A DNA stretch of 64,000 nucleotides from Acidobacteria bacterium UBA2161. Its GTDB lineage: Bacteria > Acidobacteriota > Vicinamibacteria > Vicinamibacterales > UBA823. Both the position numbers and the translations under genes were made by a program. Position 1 is the first letter of the stretch, and each line of letters begins with the position of its first letter. Location of the stretch: assembly GCA_002328835.1 (NCBI GenBank), contig DCWN01000042.1, positions 191,136-255,135 of the forward strand, in the 5' to 3' direction. This document shows positions 52,183-60,117 of this stretch, in pieces. Under the pieces are notes generated by a model. It saw nothing but the letters and a program-made list of their open reading frames with translations. It was not told where the DNA came from and searched no databases.

Positions 52183-53411
52183 GCCGCCCAGCGAACCCCA
52201 TGAAGCGCCGAACCTTCCTCCAGTTGACCGGAGCCAGCCTGGGCGCCGCCGCGATCGGCCGTGCGCCGGCGATGCACGCCCAAGCCGCGCCCGACGTGGT
52301 GGTTATCGGCGCCGGCGCCTTCGGCGGCTGGACCGCACTCTATCTCAGGGAAATGGGCCACGCCGTCCGCCTCGTCGACGCCTATGGGCCGGGCAACGCC
52401 AGGTCGAGTTCGGCGGGCGAGACGCGGCAGATCCGGGCCAGCTACGGCAATCGCGAGATCTATTCGCGATGGGCCGCCGACGCCCTGACGCGATGGCAGG
52501 CGCGGGAGGCCGAGTGGGGCCGGCGCTTGCTCTACCCGACGGGCCAGATCACCCTGAGCCGCGAGTGGACCCGGACGCTCGGCGACACGAAAGCCGTGCT
52601 CGATCGACTCGGTGTGGAGAACGAGCGAGTCGAGCGCGACGAACTGGAGTACCGGTATCCCCAGTTCAATCTGGACGGCGTCACGGTGGGACATTCCGTG
52701 CCGAGCACCGGTGTGCTCAAGTGTCGGGAGGGCTGTATTGCGGTGGCCGACGCGTTCGAGCGTGGCGGCGGACGGTTCACGCTGGCACGCGCCGTGCCCG
52801 GCGCGCGGACGGGCGGGCGGCTACAGACCGTGACCTTGTCGACGGGCGAAACCGTCGCGGCGCAGAACTTCGTCTTCGCGTGCGGCCCGTGGCACGTGAA
52901 GATGTTTCCCGAGGTCCTCGGCAACAAGCTCCGCCTGAACCGCCGCGCCATCTTCTTCATGGGCGTGCCCGACCGAGACGATCGGCTCGCCTTCCCGAAC
53001 TGCCCGACGTTCGTCACGCGCGGGGTCTACGGATTCCCGAGCATCGAGGGCAAGGGACTGAAGCTGGGGCCGTACTGGGACTCGGGCACGCTCGACCCGG
53101 ACGAAGGCGATCGGACGGTGACGCCTGACGAGATCCGGCGGATTCACGAGTTCACCGACGACGCGTTTCCCTCACTGGCGGGTCAGCCGCTGCTCGAGAC
53201 ACGCGTGAGCCCGCGCACCAACAGCGTCGACGCCCACTTCATCGTCGACCACCATCCGGACCTGGAGAATGTCTGGCTGCTGGGCGCCGGTTCGGGCCAC
53301 GGCTACAAGCACGGGCCCGTGCTCGGTGACTACGTCGCCCGACGCGTCACCGGCCAGCCGACCGACCCGGAACTCGACGCGACCTTCCGGCTCAAGGAAG
53401 AAACCTACTAG
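52179..53411 (+). CDS. Tat-exported FAD-dependent oxidoreductase (DAO-like, paralogue of 2492-3772)
   Basis: 410 residues. ATG 52179 overlaps the M28 stop by 4 nt (ATGA). An internal ATG at 52200 begins MKRRTFLQLTGAS, a Tat leader, and could be the used start. VIGAGAFGGWTALYLREMGHAVRLVD is the FAD-binding fold, and GAGSGHGYKHGPVLGDYVA closes it. It resembles the copy near 3 kb along its whole length. No cytochrome c lies next to this copy. Substrate unknown. Confidence 0.87.
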   Translation: MSRPANPMKRRTFLQLTGASLGAAAIGRAPAMHAQAAPDVVVIGAGAFGGWTALYLREMGHAVRLVDAYGPGNARSSSAGETRQIRASYGNREIYSRWAADALTRWQAREAEWGRRLLYPTGQITLSREWTRTLGDTKAVLDRLGVENERVERDELEYRYPQFNLDGVTVGHSVPSTGVLKCREGCIAVADAFERGGGRFTLARAVPGARTGGRLQTVTLSTGETVAAQNFVFACGPWHVKMFPEVLGNKLRLNRRAIFFMGVPDRDDRLAFPNCPTFVTRGVYGFPSIEGKGLKLGPYWDSGTLDPDEGDRTVTPDEIRRIHEFTDDAFPSLAGQPLLETRVSPRTNSVDAHFIVDHHPDLENVWLLGAGSGHGYKHGPVLGDYVARRVTGQPTDPELDATFRLKEETY

Positions 53412-53429
53412 CAGGTCGAACGTGAAACC

Positions 53430-54008
53430 CTAATCCTGGCGACGCATTTCCGCAGCACGGGCATGGGCCTCGAGCCCTTCCTGCCGCGCGAACCATGCGA
53501 CGTCGGCGACGAGGTCGGGATCCACGGCCGAGTCCACCCGCGTCCAGGTGCGGACACGCAAGAAGTCGAGGACGGAGAGCCCGCCACGGGCGCGGGCCGT
53601 CCCTCCCGTGGGCAGGACGTGATTGGGCCCCATCCCGTAGTCGCCGAACACCTCTGCCGAACGCGCGCCGATGAACAGCGCGCCGTAGTGGCGCAGTCGA
53701 TCGGGCCACGCCTCGGCGTTCGCGACGGCAACCTGCAGGTGCTCGGGCGCAATGTCGTCGCAGACGGTGCAGGCGTCCGCCTCCGTCGCACAGACGATGA
53801 CACCCCCGTTGTTCAGCGCCGACCTCGCCGTGGCGGCGGTCGGCAGCCCGCCGAGTTGCCGCTCGAGTTCCTCTTCGACCCGCGCCGGAAGTGCCTCGTC
53901 GAGCGAGATCAGAATCGGGACCGCGTCCGGATCGTGCTCCGCCTGCGCCAGCAGATCCGAAGCGACCCAGGCCGGATCGGCCGAGGCGTCGGCGATCACG
54001 ACCATCTC
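53430..54008 (-). pseudogene. hisD: Histidinol dehydrogenase, C-terminal 45% only
   Basis: From 54008 to stop 53430, the sequence encodes about 192 residues of HisD: EMVVIADASADPAWVASDLLAQAEHDPD, then the active-site Glu-His in APEHLQ, then DYGMGPNHVLPTGGTAR. Homology begins at the Glu of the usual GPSE motif, so the first 240 or so residues are gone. Upstream of 54008 the frame runs antisense through a recombinase fragment. HisD makes L-histidine from histidinol; this fragment cannot be active. No other his gene is in the window, so an intact hisD may lie elsewhere. Confidence 0.85.
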
Positions 54009-54012
54009 GAGA

Positions 54013-54533
54013 GACTGGACAGCCCAGGAGTACCTCGACCGGGGTGTGAGCGGGGCCAAGGATCGCCGTCCGGCTCTCGACAGGCTCCTGGCCGACGCCA
54101 GGAAGCGCAAGTTCGATGTCGTCCTGTGCTGGCGGTTGGACAGGCTCGGGCGCAGCCTGCGGCACCTGGTCCTCACTCTGGAGGAGTTTCAGGTACTAGG
54201 CATCGCCTTCGTCTCGCTCGCTGAAGGCATCGACGCCACGACCCCGGCGGGAAAGCTCCAGATGCACATCCTGGCCGCGATTGCGGAGTTCGAGCGGGCG
54301 CGGATCGCGGAACGAGTCACGGCAGGGCTAGCGCGGGCGAAGCAACAGGGGAAGAAACTCGGGCGGCCACGACGCACCGTCTCAGAGCCGTCCTGGCCCC
54401 TGTGCGGGGCCTTTCCGTCCGGAAAGCTGCCAAGCGCCTCGGCGTCAGCCCGGCGACCGCCTACCGCTGGATGTTTCAGAAAACCTCTCGGGATCGGGAG
54501 GACTCAACGACGAGAACTGTTCGGAAAACGTGA
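54013..54533 (+). pseudogene. Serine recombinase (resolvase family), 5' truncated and frameshifted
   Basis: Resolvase homology starts at 54013 (DWTAQEYLDRGVSGAKDRRPALDRLL) and continues through KFDVVLCWRLDRLGRSLRHL, EGIDATTPAGKLQMHILAAIAEFER and ARAKQQGKKLGRPRR. The N-terminus with the catalytic Ser and its YxRVS motif is missing. Near 54380 a one-base loss shifts the frame: the helix-turn-helix LSVRKAAKRLGVSPATAYRW continues in another frame to stop 54533. So it is inactive twice over. It is joined back-to-back with the hisD fragment with at most 4 nt between. Confidence 0.85.
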
Positions 54534-54614
54534 CCTGAGATCCGGGGGCGAGGTGTCTCAACAAACAGGTGTTTCCTGGAACAGCCGTCGTACCGTCTGT
54601 CGGAACGCCGTTCT

Positions 54615-54788
54615 CTACAACAGGTCCGAAAGTTCCTCTGCCTCGTCATCATCGAACTCATCAAGGTCGAGTCCCGATTCTTCGAGGTTGCGCCGAATCT
54701 CGTCCCGGCGTGCCAACTCCTCTCGATCGGCGTCGGGAGGAGTGTCCGGATCCCTGTCGGGAACTGACGGCCAAAGGTCTCGTGGCAC
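54615..54788 (-). CDS. Small acidic hypothetical protein
   Basis: A 57-residue frame from GTG 54788 to TAG 54615. It is very acidic at the C-terminus (LDLDEFDDDEAEEL) with a charged helix (DREELARRDEIRRNLEES). Helical antitoxins look like this, but no toxin gene lies beside it and no family is recognised. The base composition is less GC-rich than in the core genes, as expected for the scar region. Could be a chance frame. Confidence 0.4.
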   Translation of the reverse strand: MPRDLWPSVPDRDPDTPPDADREELARRDEIRRNLEESGLDLDEFDDDEAEELSDLL

Positions 54789-54865
54789 GGTACGAGTGAT
54801 AGTGCGGCTCTAGCCGAATGCGCTGCTGTCTACCGTCCCGTTGGCACCCGCGCCAGAAACCCAGA

Positions 54866-55342
54866 TCATTGGGGTCCAGCCAACCGTTCTCGGAGATGTT
54901 TCACAAGCTCGCCAGGCGCGTGTCCTGCCGTAACCCACTTCGTCGCAGAGTCGGCCCACAGTAACTCTGCCGTCCCGCCGTCGAAGATTCTGAGAAATAG
55001 CTTCTCGTCGGACACCGTAACTCCTCCGCCAATAGCGAGAGATCCGATGACAACGCCCGACGCCGAGGTAAAGCTATAGCTGTAGTCAGGCCTTTGCGTC
55101 AGGACGGCGACAACGTCCGCCCCCTCCCGAGAATCGACTACCGCAAAGCGGCCCCATTCGGTGAGTTTTGTATAGAGATGGTCGCCTGCTTTCAGATCCC
55201 CGGAGTCGTTTAGAAGATAAATTTTCTGCGCCTCGCGCAGATGCCTTGGCAGAGGTGCTTGTTCTTGCGAAATCCCTGGCACCGAGACACCAACGAGAAG
55301 CACATTTGCGACAGCGAACCACGCGGTCCCTACAGAAAGCAT
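54866..55342 (-). CDS. Exported hypothetical protein
   Basis: 158 residues; ATG 55342 is preceded by GGAGG. A signal peptide (WFAVANVLLVGVSVPGIS) is followed by a mixed alpha/beta domain: KIYLLNDSGDLKAGDHLYTKLTEWGRFAVVD, VVAVLTQRP and EKLFLRIFDGGTAELLWAD. The pattern (an ordinary residue-level response of a helix, short strands, a Gly-rich turn) recalls small lipoprotein-like families that sense or bind, but no name can be given. AT-richer than most genes of the window. Confidence 0.6.
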   Translation of the reverse strand: MLSVGTAWFAVANVLLVGVSVPGISQEQAPLPRHLREAQKIYLLNDSGDLKAGDHLYTKLTEWGRFAVVDSREGADVVAVLTQRPDYSYSFTSASGVVIGSLAIGGGVTVSDEKLFLRIFDGGTAELLWADSATKWVTAGHAPGELVKHLRERLAGPQ

Positions 55343-55704
55343 GGTGCCTCCTTCTAGGCGGCAGCGGGTCATCCTGCGAGCAGCGCCTGTGTCGCAAGAC
55401 CCGTGCGCAGGTTGAACAGTAGCAGTCCCCTTACGGGATCGCGAGCCAGAAGCTTCGCTAAGGCTTCTCCAGTCCTCATGCTTGCTCTACCAGTTCTTCT
55501 AAACGATCTACCCTCAGCCGACTACAATGCGGGCGAATGTCGTTCTCAGCGACCGTCGTCGCCCGCCGTCCTGGTCGCGCGCGATGTCGATCACGAAGGT
55601 TGTACCCCGCCTGTAGACCTCGCCGACGGCCTCCCTAAGAAGGGCTCTGCCGCCCGCAATACCCAGCCTCGTGCCAAGAGGCTGCCGCTGACGAGATCGA
55701 ACGT
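55343..55704. other. Gene-free gap between the scar region and the M24 peptidase
   Basis: About 360 bp. No gene is supported on either strand. A minus-strand frame near 55514-55700 (LREAVGEVYRRGTTFVIDIARD) has a faintly protein-like look, but no family or start is recognised. The segment is probably a decayed remnant connected with the rearrangement at 54 kb. Confidence 0.4.
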
Positions 55705-57087
55705 TCACCGTACCAGGTGCAGCTCGGTCTGGCGGCGTAACACCCAGCGCATCTCGCCGTCGGCGGTGATCTCGGCCTCTTCTTCCAGCGCCATACGAAC
55801 CGGCTGGCCGTCCCACTCGGGAACCGGCGTCGTCACCTGCAACTCGGTCGAGTACCACATGTTCGCCAGGACGGGGACGTCGCCGCGACCGGGCACGCCT
55901 TCCTGGTAGTCCCAGAGCCCGATCAGCGGTCCGGCACCGTGCCCATGGTCGCCGATCGGATGCGAGTACATCGTGCCATCGAGTCCTTCCGCCCGCATCT
56001 GCGCCAGCACCGCCTCGAGCACCGCGTTGCCGCTCATCCCGACCTTGGTCTCCTCCAACAGAATGTCCTGGAAGCGCTGGGCTCGCGCCAGCGCGACCTG
56101 CAAGCCCTCCGGCGCGCCGGTCTCGCCGTCGCGCAGGACGTAAGCCATGTGCTGCGTGTCGGTGTTCAGCCCCATCGCGGTGATGCCGAAGTCGCAGTGC
56201 AGGACGTCGCCCCGCTCGATGACCGGGTCGCTACCCAGCTCGTTCGACGTCGCGCCGCGCCGCTGGACGCTCACCGAGGGATGGAACCAGGTCTGCAAGC
56301 CAAGGTCGTTCAGTCGCTGCCGCATCCACCAGACGACGTCGTCGGTCGTCGTCTCCCCGGGCGTGATGACCAGATTGGAGAACGCCGCCGAGATGATCTC
56401 GTGCACGATCCCCTGCAGCCTCCGGTAGACCTGGGTCATGCTCGGCACCCGCATCGCGAGGTAGTCGATGGCGATCCGCGGATTCCGCACCACCCGGCCG
56501 GCCAACTCGGGCCCCAGCGTTTCCCGCATCTGTTCCCACTCGCCTGCTGTCAGACCGTCAGCGAAGTTGTGCTCGTCGGAGATGTTGACGGCGATCGTGG
56601 CCGGATCGCGCTCGCGGACGAGTTGCGCAAGAAGGCGCCACTGCCCCGCACCCCACAGTTCCGCCTGCTGCCCCGTCGATGTCGCCAGCTCGGTGCGATA
56701 GGCCTCGTACAGACCGCCCATCGACCCACCACCGAGCGCGATCCGCTCGACGCCCTCGGCCTCGCCCCGGTCGAAGAAGACATAGACGGTGCGGCGGCGC
56801 GCCGCGAAACTCGTGGGCGAGACCAGCGCGCGGAAGACCGGGTCCTCGTTGTACTCGCGCATCGCGACGACCCACATGTCGACGCCGTGCGCACGCATCA
56901 CGTTCGGCAGGTTCACCTCCAGGCGCTCCCGCAACCAGGCCTGCTGAATCGCCGCCTGCTCGCGGAGCGTGCCGAACGGCCGAGACGCGACGTAGGGGGC
57001 GGTCGCTTGTCCGAAGGCGTCGTGGGCCACCGGCGACGACAGAACGAGGACGAGACCGATGCCGATGAGCACTACCCTTCGCGACAT
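55705..57087 (-). CDS. Exported M24 family metallopeptidase (Xaa-Pro aminopeptidase-like)
   Basis: 460 residues with a signal peptide (cut after AFGQA). The pita-bread fold metal ligands are present: Asp in LHCDFGIT, Asp in LNTDTQH, His in HPIGDHGHGAGP, Glu in YSTELQV and Glu in EEEAEIT. The N-terminal domain (AHGVDMWVVAMREYNEDPV, VYVFFDRG) is creatinase-like. It probably removes N-terminal Xaa-Pro residues from peptides outside the cytoplasm. It belongs with the exported S9 and M28 peptidases as a peptide-scavenging set. Confidence 0.9.
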   Translation of the reverse strand: MSRRVVLIGIGLVLVLSSPVAHDAFGQATAPYVASRPFGTLREQAAIQQAWLRERLEVNLPNVMRAHGVDMWVVAMREYNEDPVFRALVSPTSFAARRRTVYVFFDRGEAEGVERIALGGGSMGGLYEAYRTELATSTGQQAELWGAGQWRLLAQLVRERDPATIAVNISDEHNFADGLTAGEWEQMRETLGPELAGRVVRNPRIAIDYLAMRVPSMTQVYRRLQGIVHEIISAAFSNLVITPGETTTDDVVWWMRQRLNDLGLQTWFHPSVSVQRRGATSNELGSDPVIERGDVLHCDFGITAMGLNTDTQHMAYVLRDGETGAPEGLQVALARAQRFQDILLEETKVGMSGNAVLEAVLAQMRAEGLDGTMYSHPIGDHGHGAGPLIGLWDYQEGVPGRGDVPVLANMWYSTELQVTTPVPEWDGQPVRMALEEEAEITADGEMRWVLRRQTELHLVR

Positions 57088-57228
57088 GATGCGACCTCCT
57101 CACCTAGCGATGGACGAGCGCGGGCCGCACCGCAGCGCCGGACCGCATGAAGCCCGCTTAGTTTACGCCCGCTGCCACGCTAACGCGACCGCGGCGCTTC
57201 CGGGAGCCACGGCGTGCACGGCGCGCCG

Positions 57229-57276
57229 CGCGCGGGTCGGAGTGGGGCTCTCGGGGTCCCCGCGGAGACCCGCGCG
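57229..57276 (+). repeat. Intergenic hairpin repeat, copy 1
   Basis: CGCGCGGGTC (57229-57238) pairs with GACCCGCGCG (57267-57276). An inner GTGGGG/CCCCGC stem carries the 10-nt loop CTCTCGGGGT. The inner stem and loop match copy 2 at 63359-63404 (minus orientation): the 20 nt GGGGCTCTCGGGGTCCCCGC are identical. Outer stems differ yet pair in both. The match extends upstream as GCACGGCGCG (57216-57225). It lies between M24 and PQQ dehydrogenase genes, in the divergent region. Confidence 0.7.
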
Positions 57277-57411
57277 GGGGTTCGGGCCGCAACCCCGACT
57301 TGAAGATGTAGGGTATGATTATGGGCACCTTTTCAATCGGTCGGGGCGGGGGGGGGCCTGTGCCCCGACCATTCCGGCATCCGGGCCCGACAAGCAAGGA
57401 GATCCGTGCGC

Positions 57412-59415
57412 ATGACTGGAACGACGCGACGATGGCCGACCGTGGCGCTGGCCGCGCTGACCCTGGGAGCCGTCCTCGGCGCGATGCCGGCGGCCTTCGC
57501 GCAGCAGACGACACATTCCGGCACCGAGAATGGTGAGTGGCGGTACTGGGGCGGCGACGCCGCCAGTTCCAGGTACTCCCCGCTGGATCAAATCACGGCG
57601 GAGAACTTCGAGGACCTCGAGATCCAGTGGGTCTGGAAGGGCGACAACTACGGCCCAACCGTCGACAACATCCTCCGGTCGACGCCGATCTACGTCAACG
57701 GCGGGCTGTACGGCGTGGCGGGCCAGCGACGCACGGTGGTGTCGATCGATCCCGCCACGGGCGAGACGCTCTGGACGTTCCGCGAACCGACGACCAAGCG
57801 GTGGGAACTGTCGATGCGGAAGAACTACGGCAAGGGCGTCGCCTATGACGAGGTGGATGGCGACGGCCGGATCTACGTCGTGACACCGGCCTTCTTCCTG
57901 CACGCCCTCGACCCCGATACGGGCCTGCCGATCGCGGACTTCGGCGACGGCGGTACTGTCGACCTGCTGGCCGACTTCGGCTACGAGTACGATCCGTACG
58001 ACGGCATCCCGCCGGAAATCGGCTACATCACGAATTCCTCGCCGCCGATCATCGTGAATGGCACCGTTGTGGTCGGCAACGCCCACGAGCAGGGCTATCA
58101 CCAATCGCGCCGCGAGAACGTGCCGGGCCACATCCTGGCCTACGACGCGGCGACCGGCGAGCATAAGTGGAAGTTCAACGTCATTCCGCAGCCCGGCGAA
58201 TTCGGCCACGACACCTGGGAGAGCGATGCCTGGTCCTACACCGGCAACGTCTCGGCGTGGGCGCCGCTCTCGGCCGACCCGGAGCTGGGCCTGGTCTACA
58301 TCGTCACCGACCCGCCGACGAACGATCACTACGGGGGATTCCACCCCGGCGACAACCTCTTCGCCACGACGATTCTCGCGCTCAACGCCGAGACAGGGGA
58401 ACGTCGGTGGCACTTCCAGACGGTGCACCACGACATCTGGAACTACGACAATCCGACCGCCCCGAACTTGCTCGACGTGACGATCGACGGCGAGCGGGTG
58501 CCCATCTTGGTCCAGACGACGAAACAATCGTTCGCCTACGTCCTCAACCGGGAGACCGGCGAGCCGATCTGGCCGATCGAAGAGCGGCCGGTCCCCGAGT
58601 CGATGATTCCGGGTGAGCAGACCTCGCCGCCCCAGCCGTTCCCGACCCGACCCGCGGCCTACGAGATACAAGGGGTGACAGTCGACGACCTGATCGACTT
58701 CACGCCTGAGCTTCGGCAGCAGGCAATCGAGGCCATGGCCGAGTACCAGATGGGGCCGCTCTTCAACCCGCCGCTCCACCGCGACAACGACCTCGGCAAG
58801 CGGTCGGCCCTGCTCTGCCCGGGCGGCAACGGCGGCACGAACATTCCGGGCGGCACGGTCACCGATCCGGAGACGGGCATCTTGTACACGGCGTCGATCA
58901 AGGCCTGCGGCGCGCCGTTCCTCGTCCCAGGCGCCGAGGCGGATCTGCAGTACGACAACCCGACAGGCACGACGCTCATGGAGTGGGCCAGCGGGGCCGG
59001 CGCCGGCCCCCGAGCGATCCAGGGGCTACCGCTCCTGAAGCCGCCCTACAGCCGAATCACGGCGATCGACATGAACAGCGGGGACCATCTCTGGTGGATC
59101 CCGAACGGCGACACGCCGAACAACATCCAGAACCACCGGTTGCTCGAGGGCATCGACATCCCGAATACCGGCAACCGGACCCACGCCACGGCGCTGCTGA
59201 CGAAGAGCTTGCTGATCTATGCCGAGGGCCGCGGCGGCCGGCCGTTGCTCTACGCGAACGACAAGGCGACCGGCGAGCGCCTCGGCACGGTGGAACTGCC
59301 CGCGCCCACGAACACGGCGCTGATGACCTACATGCACGAAGGGCGGCAGTACATTATCCTGCCGGTGGGCGGGCGTGGCTACTCCGGCTCTCTCATCGCG
59401 TTGGCCTTGCCCTAG
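57412..59415 (+). CDS. Exported PQQ-dependent dehydrogenase (quinoprotein, eight-bladed)
   Basis: 667 residues. ATG 57412 lies 10 nt after AAGGAG; GTG 57406 is an alternative. The signal peptide ends at AAFAQ. Quinoprotein features: WRYWGGDAASSRYSPLDQI opening, several W-motif blades (GETLWTFREP, GEHKWKFNVI, GERRWHFQTVHHDIWNYD), and the late LLKPPYSRITAIDMNSGDHLWWIPNGD. It resembles membrane-free glucose/alcohol quinoproteins; no heme domain is present, so it needs an external acceptor. No vicinal Cys pair typical of alcohol dehydrogenases was seen. Substrate uncertain. TATGAT at 57314-57319 may be its -10. Confidence 0.87.
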   Translation: MTGTTRRWPTVALAALTLGAVLGAMPAAFAQQTTHSGTENGEWRYWGGDAASSRYSPLDQITAENFEDLEIQWVWKGDNYGPTVDNILRSTPIYVNGGLYGVAGQRRTVVSIDPATGETLWTFREPTTKRWELSMRKNYGKGVAYDEVDGDGRIYVVTPAFFLHALDPDTGLPIADFGDGGTVDLLADFGYEYDPYDGIPPEIGYITNSSPPIIVNGTVVVGNAHEQGYHQSRRENVPGHILAYDAATGEHKWKFNVIPQPGEFGHDTWESDAWSYTGNVSAWAPLSADPELGLVYIVTDPPTNDHYGGFHPGDNLFATTILALNAETGERRWHFQTVHHDIWNYDNPTAPNLLDVTIDGERVPILVQTTKQSFAYVLNRETGEPIWPIEERPVPESMIPGEQTSPPQPFPTRPAAYEIQGVTVDDLIDFTPELRQQAIEAMAEYQMGPLFNPPLHRDNDLGKRSALLCPGGNGGTNIPGGTVTDPETGILYTASIKACGAPFLVPGAEADLQYDNPTGTTLMEWASGAGAGPRAIQGLPLLKPPYSRITAIDMNSGDHLWWIPNGDTPNNIQNHRLLEGIDIPNTGNRTHATALLTKSLLIYAEGRGGRPLLYANDKATGERLGTVELPAPTNTALMTYMHEGRQYIILPVGGRGYSGSLIALALP

Positions 59416-59433
59416 GCCCGGGACAGATCGCTG

Positions 59434-59473
59434 AATGACGCTGAGGTCGGACCCTTCCGGCCTCGGCGTCATT
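59434..59473 (+). terminator. Terminator-like hairpin after the PQQ dehydrogenase
   Basis: 59434-59450 pairs with 59457-59473 (17 bp including AATGACGC/GCGTCATT, two G-U pairs), loop ACCCTT. No U-tract follows, so termination may need help from Rho. It is 18 nt after the stop. Confidence 0.55.
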
Positions 59474-59515
59474 GTCGCGGCGCACCGCGCCGAAACGAAC
59501 TATCTAGGAGGTCCG

Positions 59516-60088
59516 ATGTACTCCGCTATCCGCTCTCTGTTGTTCACGCTGACGATCGTTTCGGCCGCCCTGGGTCTCGCGGCATGCGCCCCCGCCGAGG
59601 AGGCTCCTGCCGAAGCGGCACAGGAGGCGATGCCGATGGACGAAGGCGTCCTGGCCGATGAACTCCTGGCCGACTGGGAGAGCCTGAAGTCCTTGATGGT
59701 GGCGATTGCCGAGGAGATGCCTGAAGAGAACTACGGCTACAAGCCAACCGACGAGCTGAGAGACTTCGGTGAACAGGTGATGCACGTCGCCGGCGCACAA
59801 GTCGGCCTGATGGGCCGGCTCGACGCCGCCGCGACGCCGCTCGATCTCGGAGAGCCCGCCGACAAGGCCGGCTTCGTGCAGGCGTTGAGCGACTCGTTCG
59901 ATTTCGGCACGGAGATCCTCAACGGCCAGACCGACGCGTCGTTGCAGGAGAAGGTCGACGGCGGTTTTCTCGGCGAGTCGACGCGGGCGCGCGTCGTCTA
60001 TCGCACGATGATCCACACCTGGAGCGAGTATGGCGTCCAGACCGTCTACCTGCGCCTGAACGGGGTCGTGCCGCCGGCGAGCCAGTAG
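59516..60088 (+). CDS. DinB-like four-helix lipoprotein
   Basis: 190 residues from ATG 59516 (AGGAGG upstream). The leader ends LGLAAC, a lipobox. The mature part is helical with DinB/YfiT-like features: LADWESLKSLMVAIAEEMPEENYGYKPTDELRDFGEQVMHVAG and a last helix with His (YRTMIHTWSEYGVQTVYLRLNG-type pattern). DinB-fold proteins bind metals, and some are thiol-dependent transferases. A lipid-anchored one is of unknown function. Confidence 0.78.
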   Translation: MYSAIRSLLFTLTIVSAALGLAACAPAEEAPAEAAQEAMPMDEGVLADELLADWESLKSLMVAIAEEMPEENYGYKPTDELRDFGEQVMHVAGAQVGLMGRLDAAATPLDLGEPADKAGFVQALSDSFDFGTEILNGQTDASLQEKVDGGFLGESTRARVVYRTMIHTWSEYGVQTVYLRLNGVVPPASQ

Positions 60089-60117
60089 CCCGATCGCCGC
60101 GGTTTCTGCTGAGGCGG

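Noticed and set aside
55514..55700. Minus-strand frame with a faint protein-like sequence
   Set aside because: No start, family or partner recognised; described only as part of the gap.
57319..58779. Minus-strand frame of about 486 codons
   Set aside because: Antisense to the PQQ dehydrogenase, which has signal peptide, RBS and conserved blades.
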